A stretch of 64,000 nucleotides of DNA from Algorimicrobium algoritergicola (lineage in GTDB: Bacteria; Bacteroidota; Bacteroidia; Flavobacteriales; Flavobacteriaceae). The notes beneath the pieces are model-generated. The model saw nothing but the letters and a program-made list of their open reading frames with translations. It searched no databases and had not been told where the DNA came from. The DNA lies in NCBI RefSeq assembly GCF_008086165.1, contig NZ_VSKL01000007.1, positions 1 through 64,000 on the forward strand, in the 5' to 3' direction. Positions 43,881-52,123 of this stretch are shown piece by piece (within the stretch, counting starts at the first letter, position 1; each line of letters starts with the position of its first letter). A program made the position numbers and the translations under genes.

Positions 43881-44581
43881 GTGTTGAAAATTTACATAAA
43901 AAATTTGGCAAGAATAACGTATTAATTGGTCTGGATTTAGAAATTAATGAAGGTGGTATTTTTGCCGTATTAGGACCTAATGGTTCTGGGAAAACCACAC
44001 TTATAAAATCTATTTTAGGCATGGTAATTCCGGATAAAGGAACAATTTCTATTCGCGGAAAATCTATTAAAAAAGATTCCAATTACAGAAAACAAATAGA
44101 CTATTTGCCTCAAATTGCTAATTTCCCTAGTAACCTGAAGGTAAAGGAACTTATTAAAATGATTAAAGACTTACGAGGTAATTCAACTAACGAAGCTGCT
44201 TTAATCGAAATGTTTAAATTAGAACCTTTTATTGATAAAAAACTTGGTCAGCTTTCTGGCGGAACCAAGCAAAAAGTAAACATCTTATTGACCTTTATGT
44301 TTGATAGTCCTTTGGTTATTTTAGATGAGCCAACAACTGGTCTAGACCCTATTGCGCTTATTCGATTAAAAGAGCTAATTAAAGCAGAGAAAGCCAAAGG
44401 TAAAACGGTGTTAATTACATCGCATATTATGAGTTTTGTGGAAGAAATTTCTGATGAAATTGTTTTCCTTTTAGAAGGAAAAATCTATTTTAAAGGCACT
44501 ATTCCAGCGCTTAAAGCACAAACCAATCAACCAGATTTAGAACACGCAATTGCATCCATTTTAACTACAAATCATGTTTAA
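43874..44581 (+). CDS. nosF: NosF ABC transporter ATPase
   Basis: This 235-residue ATP-binding protein has Walker A GPNGSGKT at residues 34-41, the Q-loop LPQ at 78-80, the ABC signature LSGGT at 127-131 and Walker B VILDEP at 148-153, followed by the D-loop GLD and the switch histidine in ITSHI. With NosY it forms the NosDFY transporter that powers copper-site assembly in NosZ. Start and stop overlap nosD (7 bp) and nosY (8 bp), showing tight coupling. Confidence 0.95.
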   Translation: MVSVENLHKKFGKNNVLIGLDLEINEGGIFAVLGPNGSGKTTLIKSILGMVIPDKGTISIRGKSIKKDSNYRKQIDYLPQIANFPSNLKVKELIKMIKDLRGNSTNEAALIEMFKLEPFIDKKLGQLSGGTKQKVNILLTFMFDSPLVILDEPTTGLDPIALIRLKELIKAEKAKGKTVLITSHIMSFVEEISDEIVFLLEGKIYFKGTIPALKAQTNQPDLEHAIASILTTNHV

Positions 44582-45356
44582 AATATTAAAATATAGTTTT
44601 TTCGACCTTATGCGTAGCCGTTGGAGTTACGTGTATTTTGCTTTTTATTTATTATTAGGTGTTGTTTTGTTATTTTTAAATAACGACCTCTCAAAAGCTG
44701 TCATTACACTTATGAATGTCATCATTATTTTAGTACCACTTATTGGAACTATTTTTGGTGTCATGTATTATTATAACTCCAAAGAGTTTACAGAACTCCT
44801 TTTAGCACAACCTTTAAAACGCTCATCCATATTTTTAGGGCAATATTTGGGCGTGGCTATTTCCTTGTCTATGAGTTTAATTTTAGGACTCGGAATCCCG
44901 TTTGTATTTTACGGTTTATTTATGTCCAATGCCATTTGGGATTTTAGTTTGTTACTAATAACAGGTGTGTTTTTAACACTCATTTTTACGGCTTTGGCAT
45001 TCAACATAGCCTTATCCAACGAAAATAAAATAAAAGGTTTTGGATATGCTATTCTAATGTGGCTGTTTTTAGCAGTTATTTATGATGGCTTGTTCTTGAT
45101 GTCATTATTGTTTTTTGAAGATTATCCACTAGATAAATTATCATTAATCGGAACCGTTTTAAACCCTGTGGATTTATCGAGAACACTCATTTTATTAAAA
45201 CTTGATATTTCTGCTTTACTTGGTTATACTGGAGCCGTTTTTAAACAATTTTTTGGAACTAACTTCGGATTGATTTTATCCTTTACAATGCTTGTAGTTT
45301 GGGTGCTTGTGCCAGTTTTGCGTATCGTACAAAAATCAAAGAAAAAAGACTTTTAA
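44574..45356 (+). CDS. nosY: NosY ABC transporter permease
   Basis: This 260-residue protein has six membrane helices (for example YVYFAFYLLLGVVLLFL, ALAFNIALSNENKIKGF then AILMWLFLAVIYDGLFLMSLLFF) and an ABC-2 permease layout. The segment ALSNENKIKG between helices is typical of the NosY group. It starts within the end of nosF and completes the NosDFY set. Its stop is one base before the start region of the small lipoprotein gene at 45358. Confidence 0.92.
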   Translation: MFKILKYSFFDLMRSRWSYVYFAFYLLLGVVLLFLNNDLSKAVITLMNVIIILVPLIGTIFGVMYYYNSKEFTELLLAQPLKRSSIFLGQYLGVAISLSMSLILGLGIPFVFYGLFMSNAIWDFSLLLITGVFLTLIFTALAFNIALSNENKIKGFGYAILMWLFLAVIYDGLFLMSLLFFEDYPLDKLSLIGTVLNPVDLSRTLILLKLDISALLGYTGAVFKQFFGTNFGLILSFTMLVVWVLVPVLRIVQKSKKKDF

Positions 45357-45357
45357 T

Positions 45358-45807
45358 ATGAAATCTATTCTTTTTATTCTAATTGTTTCTTCCGTACTTT
45401 TTACAAGCTGCAAAAACGAAGCTAAAACAACGAATAATGTTGAAACTGTTCAAAAAATATCTAGTGCAGATACGTTACAGTTAACCTTTAATAAAGGTGA
45501 TAAATGGCTTGTAAATGCTGAAACACATGAAGGTGTCAAAAACATGGAGGCTATCATTAATCAATTCAATTCTGAAAATTCTGAAAACTATAAAGAATTA
45601 GGTGATAAACTTTCTAAACAAACCAGTTACGTAATTAAAAATTGCACCATGACAGGTGAGCCACATGATCAGTTACATGTAGTTTTAGTACCTATGTTAG
45701 ATGAAATTAGCGCGTTACGAGAAAGTAATAATTTGATTATGGCTAAAGCGTCATTAAGTAATTTAGAAGAATTGATTCAGGCTTATTTTAAGCATTTTAA
45801 TTTATAG
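45358..45807 (+). CDS. Small lipoprotein at the end of the nos cluster
   Basis: This 149-residue lipoprotein is read from ATG 45358, where a signal MKSILFILIVSSVLFTSC is lipidated at C18; the earlier in-frame ATG at 45307 lies in nosY and spoils the signal. The mature part is helical (VKNMEAIINQFNSENSENYKELGDKL, LDEISALRESNNLIMAKASLSNLEELIQAYFKHF), with one cysteine (KNCTMTGEPHDQLH) next to a methionine and histidines that could bind copper. I know no named family. It follows nosY by 1 bp and so is part of the nos transcript. Confidence 0.75.
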   Translation: MKSILFILIVSSVLFTSCKNEAKTTNNVETVQKISSADTLQLTFNKGDKWLVNAETHEGVKNMEAIINQFNSENSENYKELGDKLSKQTSYVIKNCTMTGEPHDQLHVVLVPMLDEISALRESNNLIMAKASLSNLEELIQAYFKHFNL

Positions 45808-45814
45808 TTAAATG

Positions 45815-45826
45815 TGATTTTTATCA
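45815..45826. promoter_or_regulatory. FNR box upstream of the copper-uptake genes
   Basis: TGATTTTTATCA (centre 45820.5) has perfect 4-bp core arms; flanking bases differ from the other boxes (G before, G after). It lies 29.5 nt before the -7 element at 45850. Confidence 0.8.
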
Positions 45827-45849
45827 TGTTTAAACCACTGATGAATTCT

Positions 45850-45857
45850 TAAATTTG
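45850..45857 (+). promoter_or_regulatory. -7 element of the copper-uptake genes (TAAATTTG)
   Basis: TAAATTTG matches TAnnTTTG and ends only 4 bp before the ATG at 45862, so the transcript should have almost no leader. Confidence 0.7.
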
Positions 45858-45861
45858 TCCT

Positions 45862-46260
45862 ATGATTAAAAGAGTTTCACATATAATAACCGCGCATGTA
45901 CTTGTCCTAATTTTGTTAGCACATAACATTAATTCGTTGGTTATTGTTACTGATTTTGTTTTAAATCAAGACTTCATTGCAAAAACTCTGTGTATTCAAA
46001 AAGAGGATCAACAAGGTTGTAACGGAAAGTGTCAACTGAAAACTGAACTAGCAAAAAATGAAACTGGAACGGATGGTAAATCGCCAATCCAAAATACGGT
46101 AAAACGTCAGACCTTAGATGTCTTCTTTGTTTCAGAAATCAATACGATTTCAGATCAATTGGAAACTGTAAAGCGTGCAGTTAATCCTATTTATTCATAC
46201 ACGCCAAGGCTCGACAATCAGTCGTTGTCCGTGGAAACACCTCCTCCAGATTTTAGTTAA
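45862..46260 (+). CDS. CNGKC-motif membrane-associated protein
   Basis: This 132-residue protein has one N-terminal hydrophobic segment (residues 8-30) and a small extracytoplasmic part with the motif CIQKEDQQGCNGKCQLK (C44, C53, C57), a pattern seen in small Bacteroidota proteins encoded next to metal receptors. The three cysteines could bind Cu(I) or Fe. The rest is low-complexity and ends TPPPDFS. An FNR box and -7 element directly precede it, and it is followed by the Met/His-rich lipoprotein and the copper-receptor-like gene. The start codon is only a few bases past the promoter, so a leaderless mRNA is likely. No activity is known to me. Confidence 0.8.
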   Translation: MIKRVSHIITAHVLVLILLAHNINSLVIVTDFVLNQDFIAKTLCIQKEDQQGCNGKCQLKTELAKNETGTDGKSPIQNTVKRQTLDVFFVSEINTISDQLETVKRAVNPIYSYTPRLDNQSLSVETPPPDFS

Positions 46261-46428
46261 TTTTTTAGCGTTAAAAAACAATTTGTTTTTCTGTTTCTAC
46301 CCATGTATTATGGTGTAGGCACAGTTTTTATAATCAAATTTCAGCATATTTTTTTATCCATGGACAGCTATTTACACTATCTGTATTGGTAATTGCTGTG
46401 CTAATTATAACTCAAAAAATAACATAAA

Positions 46429-47280
46429 ATGAAACTAAAATATATATTACCTGTACTATTTATCGCTTTATTCACAACAGCTTGTTCTGAAGATGACACG
46501 AATTATGAGGCGCCAATTGTAAATGAAGTGGAAGGGCTCAATAAAGTTCAAGAACTTACAAATAACACACATACTATTGAATTATTTAATGCTTCAGGTC
46601 GTTTTTATACAGGATACAATGCCATTAGCGTTCGCATTAAAGATAATGCTGCAAATGACTATGTTGAAAATGCATCTATTAGCTGGATGCCTATAATGCA
46701 GATGCCTACTATGCAACATTCTTGCCCGAATGCCAACCCGACTAAAGCGCCTGGTAAAAACACGGTTTATAAAGGAAATATCATTTATCAAATGGCTCTT
46801 GAAGATGGAACAGGTTGGTCATTAACGGTAAACTACACGATTGATGACGTAGATTATTCAGCTGCAACAGACATCACAGTTATGCAAAATGATAATCAGA
46901 ACGTATCCAGTTTTATAGGTAGTGATGATAAGCGCTATGTAGTGGCCAGGGTTGCACCAACAAATCCTATTATTGGAAATAATGAGTTGGTGTTGGGTGT
47001 TTATGAAATGGAAAATATGATGTCTTTCCCAGTGGTTCAAGATTTCAGTTTATCATTAGACCCAAGAATGCCTGGAATGGGTAACCATAGTTCACCAAAC
47101 AACACGAACTTAACTTACAATTCTGCTGATAATCTGTATCATGCCAATTTAGCGTTAACTATGACAGGGTATTGGGTGTTAAACCTAAAGCTTTTGAATG
47201 GTCAAGGTGAAATTCTTAAAGGTGAAAATGTAACGGAGGACAACATTCAAAGTAGTCTTTATTTGGAGCTTGAATTTTAA
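46429..47280 (+). CDS. Met/His-rich lipoprotein with two YtkA-like modules
   Basis: This 283-residue lipoprotein (C19 in FTTAC) appears to contain two YtkA-like beta modules. Each bears a Met-rich loop resembling the family motif PxMPxMxH: WMPIMQMPTMQHSC at residues 86-99 and DPRMPGMGNH at 211-220, with further methionines (MENMM, 194-198). Such clusters of Met, His and Cys are typical Cu(I)/Cu(II) sites. Position between the CNGKC gene and the NosA/OprC-like receptor suggests a periplasmic or surface copper carrier in the same import route. The function is inferred from motif and context. Confidence 0.8.
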   Translation: MKLKYILPVLFIALFTTACSEDDTNYEAPIVNEVEGLNKVQELTNNTHTIELFNASGRFYTGYNAISVRIKDNAANDYVENASISWMPIMQMPTMQHSCPNANPTKAPGKNTVYKGNIIYQMALEDGTGWSLTVNYTIDDVDYSAATDITVMQNDNQNVSSFIGSDDKRYVVARVAPTNPIIGNNELVLGVYEMENMMSFPVVQDFSLSLDPRMPGMGNHSSPNNTNLTYNSADNLYHANLALTMTGYWVLNLKLLNGQGEILKGENVTEDNIQSSLYLELEF

Positions 47281-47299
47281 TTCAAATCTTAATTAAAAC

Positions 47300-47340
47300 C
47301 TATAGATAGTTTGCTTTTGGGTAAGCTATCTATAGATTTT
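47300..47340 (+). terminator. Attenuator-like hairpin before the copper receptor
   Basis: CTATAGATAG (47300-47309) pairs with CTATCTATAG (47326-47335), extended inward by TTTGC/GTAAG pairs including G-T wobbles, followed by ATTTTCC. It separates the lipoprotein gene from the receptor gene. Confidence 0.7.
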
Positions 47341-47358
47341 CCAAAACACTATATAGCT

Positions 47359-49356
47359 ATGAAAAAGTATATCATATACGGCATAGGTTTCTTGTTTAGT
47401 GCCTTTATGTATGCACAAGAAACAGAAACTACCGTAGAAAAAGATACCACGCAACTCCAAGAAGTTATTTTGATTGGCCAGCGTAAATTAAGTAATTACC
47501 GACAAGAAAAAACCCTTTCAAGTGTTGATGACTATTTAGAGAAATCGAATAAAATTACCATGATTAAACGTGGTAATTATGCTTGGGAACCTACCATGAA
47601 CAACATGACTAGCGAACGTTTGAACGTTACTATTGATGGGATGCAAATTTTTGGAGCATGTACGGATAAAATGGATCCGATAACATCATATGTGGATGTT
47701 TCTAATTTAGAAAAGGTAAACATAGGATCTGGGCAAGAAGGAACTGAAAATGGTCATGCTATTGGTGGTGGCATCGACCTACAATTACCGCAATCTAAAT
47801 ATTACGATTTTGGTTTTAAAGGCAGTGCTGATTTAGGTTACGAAACCAACGGAAATTACCGAACAGCAGGATTAGATTTAGAGTATTCAGGTAATAAATT
47901 TTATATTAATGCAGATGGTATTTACCGAAAATCTGATAATTATGATGCTGGAAACAATCAAGAGGTTTTGTATTCGCAATTTGAAAAATACAATGTCTCG
48001 CTTCAAAGTGGTTATAAATTGAATGAAAACCATTCAGTAGATGCTAATCTTATTTACGATAAAGCAACAGATGTTGGATATCCAGCATTACCTATGGATG
48101 TGTCTTTAGCTGAAGCTTTAATTACCTCTTTAACACACACGTATAAAAACGATTCTACATTTGTGAAATCCTGGGAATCTAAACTGTATTATAATACAAT
48201 TACCCATATTATGGACGATTCAAAACGGCCAGATGTACCCATCAGAATGGATATGCCAGGCTGGAGTGATACCTATGGGTTTTATAGTAAGTTAGGTTTA
48301 AAAGAAAATAAGCACGATCTATTATTTAATTTAAACGGGTTTTATAATCGTTCTGTTGCCGAAATGACCATGTATCCAAATGACTCCAATCAACCAGCTA
48401 TGTTTATGTTTACGTGGCCGGATATTAGAACGTTATATTCAGGGATTTTTGCCAAAGATGCTATTACATTAAGTAATAAAGAAACATTGACGGCTTCCGC
48501 TAGATTTGGTTTTCATAATAATACCATTGCAGAGCAAGTGGGATTGGAGAGTTTACAAATTTTCTATCCAGATTTAACGGATAGTAAAAATCGTTTCTTA
48601 ATGAGTGTATCTGCCGATTATAAACTAAAAACTAAAAAGTATGATGCTAGTTTTGGTCTTGGCTATGGTGAACGCGCACCTTCCGTTAGTGAAGGTTATG
48701 GTTTTTTCCTGTTTAACAGTTTTGACAACTATGATTATATAGGAAATCCGACATTAAATAATGAAAAGGCTGTGGAAGTTAATGCCAAAGCAAACTATAA
48801 TAAAAAACGCTTTCAAGTAGGTGTGGAGGCATCTTATTTCTACATTATGGATTACATTATTGGCGAAATAGATCCAAGCTTAAGTGCTATGACTATTGGT
48901 GCAGATGGTGTACGTGTTTATAATGCGTTATCTCATGCGTCTATCTTTGACGTTTTTGTAAATGCTAGTTATGATTTCACCAATAAACTATCGGCAAATG
49001 CAACCGTAGGCTACAATTATGGATCAGGAAGTAATGGTGAGAATTTACCACTTATCAAACCTTTCTCATATGTAGCGGAAATAGCTTATAATCTTACAAA
49101 GTTTAATGTAGCCTTGCAGTTGGAAGGAAATGGTAATCAAAGTCGTTATAGTAGTTTTTATGGCGAAGATAATACATCAGCTTATGCCGTTTTAAACCTT
49201 AATTTAGGAAATATCCTATATGTGAAGGATAATAAAATGATTTTCAAGTATGGCGTGGAAAACATATTAGACGCCAACTATTCAACTTATGCAGACTGGA
49301 ATAATATTCCTCGTCAAGGACGAAATTTCTATGTAAATGTGTCTTATGTGTTTTAA
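47359..49356 (+). CDS. NosA/OprC-like TonB-dependent copper receptor
   Basis: Read from ATG 47359 this is a 665-residue outer-membrane receptor with a signal peptide (ending MYAQ). Its plug has the NosA/OprC hallmark INVxIDG...GxC...MDPxxSY: here LNVTIDGMQIFGACTDKMDPITSY, giving C101 and M105 (CxxxM). In the barrel, H283 and M285 in ITHIMDD give the second half of the OprC copper site (HxM). In Pseudomonas, NosA and OprC import copper and NosA is needed for NosZ maturation. The first in-frame ATG at 47311 lies in the hairpin and is not used here. It ends in a bidirectional terminator facing the cco operon. Confidence 0.85.
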   Translation: MKKYIIYGIGFLFSAFMYAQETETTVEKDTTQLQEVILIGQRKLSNYRQEKTLSSVDDYLEKSNKITMIKRGNYAWEPTMNNMTSERLNVTIDGMQIFGACTDKMDPITSYVDVSNLEKVNIGSGQEGTENGHAIGGGIDLQLPQSKYYDFGFKGSADLGYETNGNYRTAGLDLEYSGNKFYINADGIYRKSDNYDAGNNQEVLYSQFEKYNVSLQSGYKLNENHSVDANLIYDKATDVGYPALPMDVSLAEALITSLTHTYKNDSTFVKSWESKLYYNTITHIMDDSKRPDVPIRMDMPGWSDTYGFYSKLGLKENKHDLLFNLNGFYNRSVAEMTMYPNDSNQPAMFMFTWPDIRTLYSGIFAKDAITLSNKETLTASARFGFHNNTIAEQVGLESLQIFYPDLTDSKNRFLMSVSADYKLKTKKYDASFGLGYGERAPSVSEGYGFFLFNSFDNYDYIGNPTLNNEKAVEVNAKANYNKKRFQVGVEASYFYIMDYIIGEIDPSLSAMTIGADGVRVYNALSHASIFDVFVNASYDFTNKLSANATVGYNYGSGSNGENLPLIKPFSYVAEIAYNLTKFNVALQLEGNGNQSRYSSFYGEDNTSAYAVLNLNLGNILYVKDNKMIFKYGVENILDANYSTYADWNNIPRQGRNFYVNVSYVF

Positions 49357-49387
49357 TGGAATATTCAAGTTAAAAGTAAAATGAAGT

Positions 49388-49419
49388 AAAAGCTTTCAAT
49401 GTTTATTGGAAGCTTTTTT
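49388..49419. terminator. Bidirectional terminator, copper receptor / cco operon
   Basis: A 13-bp stem with one G-T pair (49388-49400 with 49405-49417; AAAAGCTTTCAAT and ATTGGAAGCTTTT), loop GTTT, has T runs on both strands and lies between the convergent operons; it just touches the stop codon of the SafE gene. Confidence 0.88.
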
Positions 49420-50119
49420 AATGACAATCTATTTCACTTGAAACGTTTTCAATAATTGGAGCAGGCGAGAGGTAAGGTATTCCTAATCCTAAACCACGAA
49501 GAATAAATAATAAACCAATAATTACAACGAATATCGGAATGGCTTTTTGAATACGTTGCTTAATGGTTGCGTTTAAAAATTTTCCTAAATAAATAGCGGT
49601 TGTCATTAATGGAATAGTTCCAATACCAAATAAGGACATATAAAGTGCGCCTTGAAAGGCATTCGCGCTGGCTAAAGACCCGAAAACGGCCATATAAACC
49701 AAACCACATGGTAGAAAACCGTTAAGAAAACCAATAGTTAAAAACGTATCGGCAGTTTTCTTTTTGAGGGCAGCACCCAAACCGGATTTAATTTTTGAAA
49801 TGACTTTATGAAGGGGTTTCGAAAAGTTGTATTTATTGAATGTTTTGTAAGGAATTAGAATGACAACAATCATTAAAACCCCTATGATAATAGAGAGTTG
49901 TTGTTGAAGGCCAAAAATATATAAGCTTTTGCCAATAAGGCCAAATACAAGTCCAATTAGACTATAAGCGAAAATGCGTCCAAAATGATATAAAGCAATT
50001 TGCGTAATTTTTCGCGTTGAATTACTGCGGTCTACAGGCAGCATAAAAGCTATAGGACCACACATACCAACGCAGTGAAAACTTCCTAGCAAGCCCAATA
50101 TAAGTGCAGACCATAACAT
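49418..50119 (-). CDS. SafE/TauE-type membrane protein of the cco operon
   Basis: This 233-residue membrane protein has six helices and the cco-linked SafE/TauE pattern: GLLGSFHCVGMCGPIAFML at the start, with cysteines in HCVGMC, and GFLNGFLPCGLVYMA in the fourth helix. In many genomes this type follows ccoG/ccoH and has been linked to assembly of the cbb3 oxidase, possibly copper supply. It is the last gene of the cco operon, starting 2 bp after ccoH. The transported substrate is not established. Confidence 0.88.
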   Translation of the reverse strand: MLWSALILGLLGSFHCVGMCGPIAFMLPVDRSNSTRKITQIALYHFGRIFAYSLIGLVFGLIGKSLYIFGLQQQLSIIIGVLMIVVILIPYKTFNKYNFSKPLHKVISKIKSGLGAALKKKTADTFLTIGFLNGFLPCGLVYMAVFGSLASANAFQGALYMSLFGIGTIPLMTTAIYLGKFLNATIKQRIQKAIPIFVVIIGLLFILRGLGLGIPYLSPAPIIENVSSEIDCH

Positions 50120-50120
50120 G

Positions 50121-50567
50121 CTAGTACCTTATTTCTTTCTTGAAGCGATATCCATTTCCATTATAATCCCATTCAATGATTAAGTTCCAACGTCCATCTA
50201 ATAATTTATCTTCAGGTATAAGCATATTTTGATTTGATAAAGAAATAGGTGTTTCAAAATCAAATTTCTTATTCGATGGTCTATATAAAATTACTTTTCC
50301 TGATATTTCAGATACGTTTAATGAATCTGGGAAGGTTATAAGTATACCTTCTTCACTTTGAGTAACACGCACATTTTGGGCTAAATTATTACCCTTTTGT
50401 TCGCGCTCCATATTACCTTCTACCTTTAACTCTTGCTGGTAATAATCTTCAGTAACCAAATCGTGCTGATATTTGCTGTCAACACTCATTTTAATAACAA
50501 AAAACATGATAAAGGCTATAAACCCTATCAGTGCTAATACCATACCAGTTCCCCAATTTATTTTCAT
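50121..50567 (-). CDS. ccoH: CcoH/FixH assembly protein
   Basis: This 148-residue protein has one N-terminal membrane helix (about residues 9-27, MVLALIGFIAFIMFFVIKM) and a periplasmic beta domain with the FixH feature YYQQELKVEGNMEREQKGNNLAQNV and an ending RWNLIIEWDYNGNGYRFKKEI. FixH/CcoH is an assembly factor that stays with the cbb3 oxidase. It lies between ccoG and the SafE gene, with a 2-bp gap to the latter. Confidence 0.92.
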   Translation of the reverse strand: MKINWGTGMVLALIGFIAFIMFFVIKMSVDSKYQHDLVTEDYYQQELKVEGNMEREQKGNNLAQNVRVTQSEEGILITFPDSLNVSEISGKVILYRPSNKKFDFETPISLSNQNMLIPEDKLLDGRWNLIIEWDYNGNGYRFKKEIRY

Positions 50568-50617
50568 AATAGATTCCGTAAAAACGGTTGTTTTAATATT
50601 AATTGCAAGCTACACTA

Positions 50618-52042
50618 TTAATTATAACTCCGTGGACCTAAAAAGTTCACGGTTTCAGTTTCAATAAGTTCATCGTTGCTATAAACTTCAATCATTAATC
50701 TGTTTTTGTCACCACTCAAATCTTTTTGGTCAATTTCAATAAATAATGTTCCTTGCGCTAAATCTTGAGGTGGCACATTAAAGGTTTCTGAATTAGATAC
50801 CACTTTTATAACACCATCAAATTTTCTTAATTTAAAATGAATATTCTCAATTTCTTTGGTCGTTTTATTTACTAATTTGTAAGTAAATACATTACTTATA
50901 ATAGTGCCTTCTTTATGTTCATAAAGTTGACCTGGTAACCGTAAAATATTTGCTTCTACATCATTACGAAGCAATAACATACCAGATAAAAGACCAACAA
51001 GAATTGTTAAGACCGCAATGTACCCTTTAATTCTAGGTGTCATTTTGAATTTCTCTTTCTTCTCGATTTCATCTTCGCTGGCATAGCGAATAAGACCCTT
51101 TGGAAGATTGATGCTTTCCATAATATGATCGCATTCATCAATACAAGCTGTGCAGTTAACGCATTCCAATTGTGTTCCGTTTCGAATGTCTATTCCAGTA
51201 GGGCAGACGTTAACGCACTGGAAACAGTCAATACAATCACCATGACCCAATGCTTCCCGATCTTCATTTTTGCGAAATTTTTTCCTGCCATTTTCAGCTT
51301 CACCACGTTTATGATCGTAGGCTACAACTATGGACTTATTATCTAACAATACACCTTGAAGTCGACCGTAAGGACAAGCAATAATACAAACTTGCTCTCT
51401 GAACCATGCAAAAACAAAATAGAAAACCGCTGTAAAGATTATCAATGGAAATAGTGTTCCTAGATGTTCCGTTGGACCATCTTTGATATGGCTAATGAGT
51501 TTATCACTTCCAATTAAATATGCTAAAAATACATTCGCAATTAAAAATGAAATTATTAAAAATATAAACCACTTAAGTAAGCGTTTTTTTATTTTTTCGG
51601 AATTCCATGGTTGATTATCTAGTTTGCGCTGCTTATTTCTATCGCCATCAATCCAATACTCAATACGTCTAAAAACCATTTCCATAAAAATGGTTTGCGG
51701 ACAGATCCAACCACAAAAAATACGACCAAAACTAACTGTGAATAAAGCAATAAAAATCACGCCTATAAGCATGCAAATAACAAACAAGTAAAAATCTTGA
51801 GGCCAAAATGGAAGTCCGAAAATATTAAAACGACGCTCCAATACATTAAATAAAAGGAATTGATTCCCATTTATTTTTATAAATGGTGCTGCAAATAGAA
51901 AGGCTAATAAACCATAACTGACTATTTTACGCCATTCGTAATAGCGACCACTTGGTTTTTTTGGATAAACCCAGGCGCGTTTTCCTTGATCATCTAATGT
52001 GCCAATAGTATCTCTAAACGATTCGTTTTCTGGGCTTTCCAC
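50618..52042 (-). CDS. ccoG: CcoG/RdxA/FixG ferredoxin-like cupric reductase
   Basis: This 474-residue membrane protein has about five helices and two [4Fe-4S] motifs, CIDCFQCVNVCPTGID and CVNCTACIDECDHIM (about residues 265-310), with an IG-like C-terminal domain. The N-terminal helices carry FGRIFCGWICPQTIFMEMVFRRIEYWIDGD, with the conserved FCGWxCPQ. CcoG reduces Cu(II) to Cu(I) for insertion into cbb3 oxidase. It lies between ccoP and ccoH on the minus strand. Confidence 0.95.
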   Translation of the reverse strand: MESPENESFRDTIGTLDDQGKRAWVYPKKPSGRYYEWRKIVSYGLLAFLFAAPFIKINGNQFLLFNVLERRFNIFGLPFWPQDFYLFVICMLIGVIFIALFTVSFGRIFCGWICPQTIFMEMVFRRIEYWIDGDRNKQRKLDNQPWNSEKIKKRLLKWFIFLIISFLIANVFLAYLIGSDKLISHIKDGPTEHLGTLFPLIIFTAVFYFVFAWFREQVCIIACPYGRLQGVLLDNKSIVVAYDHKRGEAENGRKKFRKNEDREALGHGDCIDCFQCVNVCPTGIDIRNGTQLECVNCTACIDECDHIMESINLPKGLIRYASEDEIEKKEKFKMTPRIKGYIAVLTILVGLLSGMLLLRNDVEANILRLPGQLYEHKEGTIISNVFTYKLVNKTTKEIENIHFKLRKFDGVIKVVSNSETFNVPPQDLAQGTLFIEIDQKDLSGDKNRLMIEVYSNDELIETETVNFLGPRSYN

Positions 52043-52123
52043 TGTTGTTTATTTTAGGTTATTGTTTTTATAGATAACAGAAATCACCAAACTATTTTAG
52101 TTCCATGATTTCTGTTAATTGTA

